NCBI GenBank assembly: GCA_031287295.1
Contig: JAITTH010000060.1
Location: forward strand, 1 to 5,382
Reading direction: 5' to 3'
Source: Eubacteriales Family XIII. Incertae Sedis bacterium
GTDB taxonomy: Bacteria > Bacillota > Clostridia > Peptostreptococcales > Anaerovoracaceae
Length of the DNA: 5,382 nucleotides
A program made the translations under genes and the position numbers. Of this stretch, positions 5,361 through 5,382 are shown piece after piece. A model generated the notes under the pieces. The model saw nothing but the letters and a program-made list of their open reading frames with translations. It did not search any database and had not been told where the DNA came from. The first letter of the stretch is position 1. Each line of letters opens with the position of its first letter.

Positions 5361-5382
5361 AGTTTCGTAAGACCAATATGGA

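Larger units (their letters stand above)
5317..5374. repeat. Long-range inverted repeat flanking the operon's upstream region
   Basis: GGTCTTA at 5317-5323 is the exact reverse complement of TAAGACC at 5368-5374. The match extends to 9 bp if one G-U pair is allowed (ggtcttatg with cgtaagacc). The arms are separated by 44 nt. The inner arm abuts the small ORF's ribosome binding site directly. If transcribed, the arms would close a stem around a roughly 40-nt domain. As DNA they could be paired binding sites. Confidence 0.5.

Noticed and set aside
5323..5370. Fifteen-codon plus-strand ORF (ATG at 5323) divergent from the nitroreductase operon
   Set aside because: It has no ribosome binding site on that strand and lies entirely inside the inverted-repeat region, which explains the sequence better.

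Overview
The window reads as ordinary chromosomal DNA of a bacterium, most likely a member of the Bacillota (Firmicutes). The evidence is compositional and contextual. Base composition is moderate. Ribosome binding sites resemble the full GGAGGTGAT consensus. TTG and ATG starts are both used. The gene types (a LolD/MacB-type ATPase with a giant FtsX-like permease, a TM1586-type nitroreductase, a YhbS-like GNAT) are common in Clostridia and Negativicutes. I cannot fix the genus, and I cannot tell whether the host has an outer membrane. No rRNA, tRNA, CRISPR array, insertion sequence or phage gene is visible.

Plus strand, 1-3701: the C-terminal half of an ABC-transporter ATPase is cut by the window edge. 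Six bases after it comes a 1111-residue FtsX/MacB-type permease that starts with TTG. The permease is an internal duplication: two copies of TM helix, extracytoplasmic domain, then three TM helices. Its first extracytoplasmic domain carries a roughly 290-residue predicted antiparallel coiled-coil hairpin with a turn at its exact midpoint. Together the two genes make one transporter or mechanotransmission complex. The substrate or target cannot be read from the sequence.

Convergent gap, 3702-3863: AT-rich and non-coding. It has an 8-bp AT-only inverted repeat and a smaller palindrome, but no textbook GC-stem plus U-run terminator for either strand.

Minus strand, 5382 to 3864: an apparent three-gene operon. 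A 23-codon small ORF with an exceptionally good ribosome binding site comes first. It is followed by a flavin nitroreductase that looks like a single-chain pseudo-dimer, and then by a GNAT acetyltransferase starting 14 nt after the nitroreductase stop. The DNA upstream of the small ORF contains nested inverted repeats (an outer GGTCTTA/TAAGACC pair and an inner AAACAA-C-TTGTTT palindrome) that look like a regulatory region.

The items most worth a second look are the coiled-coil hairpin built into the permease, the undescribed small ORF heading the nitroreductase operon, and the nested repeats in its leader.
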